32,913 bases of DNA from positions 1-32,913 of the forward strand of contig NZ_PDWV01000044.1 in assembly GCF_010093385.1 (NCBI RefSeq), given 5' to 3'. Source of the stretch: Pseudoxanthomonas mexicana (GTDB taxonomy: Bacteria; Pseudomonadota; Gammaproteobacteria; Xanthomonadales; Xanthomonadaceae). A model generated the notes under the pieces. That model was not told the DNA's origin. It made no database searches and saw nothing but the letters and a program-made list of their open reading frames with translations. A program made the translations under genes and the position numbers. Positions 32,401-32,913 of this stretch are shown here, piece after piece. The first letter of the stretch is position 1; each line of letters starts with the position of its first letter.

Positions 32401-32850
32401 CCCGCCGCGCACGGCGAAATCGCCGGGGTCGAGCACCTGCGGCACGTGCCGGTAGCTGGCGGCCTCGAGGCGGCGCTTCTCGGCATCGAAGTCCAGCCGC
32501 TGGCCCATGCGGTAGTCGAAGCTGCCGCCGGCGATGTGCCTCAGCGGCGAGAGGCGCTGCATCAGCGTCTGCACCGGCACCACCACGATGCCTTTTTCCA
32601 GCGTGGGCAGGCGATGCAGGGCCGAGAGCCGTTGGGAGACGATGTCCGGATGCGGACTGAACTGGTCGTAGGGCAGGGTTTCCCAATCCGGGAACGCCAC
32701 CACCGGCAGGTCGCCGGCGATGCCGAGCAGCGTGTGCAGGTCGGCTTCCAGCTGGTGCGCCTCGTGGTTGTCGCGGGCGACCACCAGCAGCGGGCCTTCG
32801 TGCGCGCGCGCAGCCGAGGCGATCGACCATGCCAGTGCCGTAGGCGAGGC
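29461..32850 (-). CDS. mfd: Transcription-repair coupling factor Mfd (N-terminus lost at contig end)
   Basis: A large ATP-driven translocase that removes stalled RNA polymerase and recruits UvrA. The UvrB-like N-terminal part is present from about residue 30 of the family (LVVARDNHEAHQ, then FPDWETLPYDQFSPHPDIVSQRLSALHRLP). The RNA polymerase interaction region and the superfamily 2 helicase core follow: Walker A GDVGFGKTEVA (30991-31017 region), DEEQRFGV, TATPIPRTLNM and QLRGRVGRSHHRSYAYL. The TRCF C-terminal domain completes it. The frame is intact for about 1130 codons (E. coli Mfd 1148). A GTG at 32784 could be read as a start, but clear family sequence (ALAWSIASAARAHEGPLL) lies upstream of it. 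The true start is missing behind the poor-quality tail. Confidence 0.93.
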   Translation of the reverse strand, partial: ASPTALAWSIASAARAHEGPLLVVARDNHEAHQLEADLHTLLGIAGDLPVVAFPDWETLPYDQFSPHPDIVSQRLSALHRLPTLEKGIVVVPVQTLMQRLSPLRHIAGGSFDYRMGQRLDFDAEKRRLEAASYRHVPQVLDPGDFAVRGGLLDVYPMGADAPLRIELLDDTIDSLRHFDPESQRSLDRVESVQLLPGREVPLDERSVERAMTLLRDRFDVDTRRSALYQDLKSGLAPAGVEYYLPLFFDATSTLFDYLHADALPVLTDGFGEAAEAFWAQTRNRYEQRRHDIERPLLPPDELYLSPDSLRERLNQRQRVEVCGPQHSRHGDALPLGDQPLPPLPVAAKDAPAGEALKSFLGHYPGRVLIASDSPGRREALLEVLQAAALVPEVLADFTAFRTGRDRFAITVAPLEDGFALNDPRIAVLTERQLFPERATQAHRRRRTGREPEAIIRDLGELTEGAPIVHEDHGVGRYRGLIAMDVGGMPGEFLEIEYAKGDRLYVPVAQLHLISRYSGASPETAPLHSLGGEAWAKAKKKAAEKVRDVAAELLEIQARRQARAGLALHVDRPMYEPFAAGFPFEEPPDQRAAIEAVLRDLQSSQPMDRVVCGDVGFGKTEVAVRAAFAAASAGKQVAVLVPTTLLAEQHYRNFRDRFADWPLKVEVLSRFKTAKEIKAELQKLAEGKLDVIVGTHRLLQPDVKFKDLGLVIVDEEQRFGVRQKEALKALRANVHLLTLTATPIPRTLNMAMAGLRDLSIIATPPANRMAVQTFVTPWDDALLKEAFQRELSRGGQVYFLHNDVESIGRMQRELQELVPEARIGVAHGQMPERELEQVMLDFQKQRFNVLLCTTIIESGIDIPNANTIIMNRADKFGLAQLHQLRGRVGRSHHRSYAYLVVPDKRSITADAQRRLEAIASMDELGAGFTLATHDLEIRGAGELLGEDQSGQMAEVGFSLYTELLERAVRSIKAGHLPDVDVGQERRGADVELNVPALIPEDYLPDVHTRLTLYKRISSAPDKEDLRDLQVEMIDRFGLLPDPAKYLFATAELKLAANALGIRKLELGEHGGRIVFESKPNIDPMAVIQLIQKQPRLYAMDGPDKLRIKVPLPDAPDRFNAAKALLATLTP

Positions 32851-32913
32851 GGGGGGGGGGGCGCCGCGCGGGGGGCGTGCGGGCGGCGGGGCGGTGGGGG
32901 GGGGGCGTCTGCT
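32851..32913. other. G-dominated terminal tail, probably sequencing artefact
   Basis: The last 63 bases contain 45 G, 13 C, 5 T and no A, with G-runs of 11 and 10. They interrupt the expected N-terminal coding sequence of mfd and resemble the false G-runs of two-colour sequencing chemistry. I see no gene or signal in them. Confidence 0.75.

Noticed and set aside
32782..32784. GTG as a true start of mfd
   Set aside because: Family-like residues (ALAWSIASAARAHEGPLL) continue in frame upstream, so the start lies beyond the damaged contig end.
32851..32913. G-quadruplex or regulatory G-tract
   Set aside because: The absence of A, the position at the very end of the sequence and the interruption of a conserved gene all favour a sequencing artefact.
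1..32913. Phage, insertion sequence, CRISPR array, toxin-antitoxin or biosynthetic cluster
   Set aside because: No transposase, integrase, regularly spaced repeats, tRNA attachment site, or polyketide or peptide synthetase gene was seen. Apart from the repeats, the content is metabolic and housekeeping.

Overview
This is a G+C-rich stretch (about two thirds G+C by eye) from a gammaproteobacterium, most likely a Xanthomonadaceae/Lysobacterales member near Pseudoxanthomonas, Stenotrophomonas or Lysobacter. The evidence is codon usage, gene content, TAAGCT-like -10 boxes, and two intergenic repeat families typical of that group. The window looks like a whole draft contig. Its right end is an A-free, G-dominated tail, and its left end appears to be a chimeric join in which an aldehyde dehydrogenase-like N-terminus runs into the 3' end of alanine dehydrogenase.

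Layout. 1-5000: alanine dehydrogenase and an omega-amino-acid:pyruvate transaminase (both minus), divergent from the polyamine repressor puuR and the aldehyde dehydrogenase puuC (plus). 5200-6490: an MHS-family symporter. 6490-8400 (minus): a bacteriohemerythrin and a two-receiver diguanylate cyclase. 8490-11225 (minus): puuB and a first puuA. 11435-15200 (plus): puuD, a second puuA and the putrescine aminotransferase spuC. 15290-20723 (plus): the uptake system potF1-potF2-potG-potH-potI. 20982-22343: a succinate-semialdehyde dehydrogenase. After 22.4 kb the content becomes general: two pirins, a small exported protein, aquaporin Z, endonuclease V, a histidine-phosphatase lipoprotein, a ClsC-like phospholipase D, a stand-alone HD-GYP protein and the repair-coupling factor Mfd.

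How the genes work together. The Pot system imports putrescine. One route runs PuuA (gamma-glutamylation), PuuB (oxidation), PuuC (aldehyde to acid) and PuuD (release of GABA). The other starts with SpuC transamination. GABA can then pass through an aminotransferase and the succinate-semialdehyde dehydrogenase to succinate. No dedicated GABA transaminase is present; the omega-amino-acid transaminase is the obvious candidate. It would also handle beta-alanine from spermidine, and alanine dehydrogenase would recycle the alanine to pyruvate and ammonia. A TTGTAAA-type site at the bauA-like and puuA/puuD promoters, with a weaker match at the puuR promoter, is a candidate PuuR operator.

The most interesting part is the oxygen and c-di-GMP module inside the polyamine region. 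The diguanylate cyclase is preceded by a near-consensus FliA (sigma-28) promoter. The hemerythrin is preceded by a perfect FNR/ANR box placed correctly for a class II promoter. No tRNA, rRNA, CRISPR, phage or insertion sequence was seen, and no gene-free stretch exceeds 300 bases.
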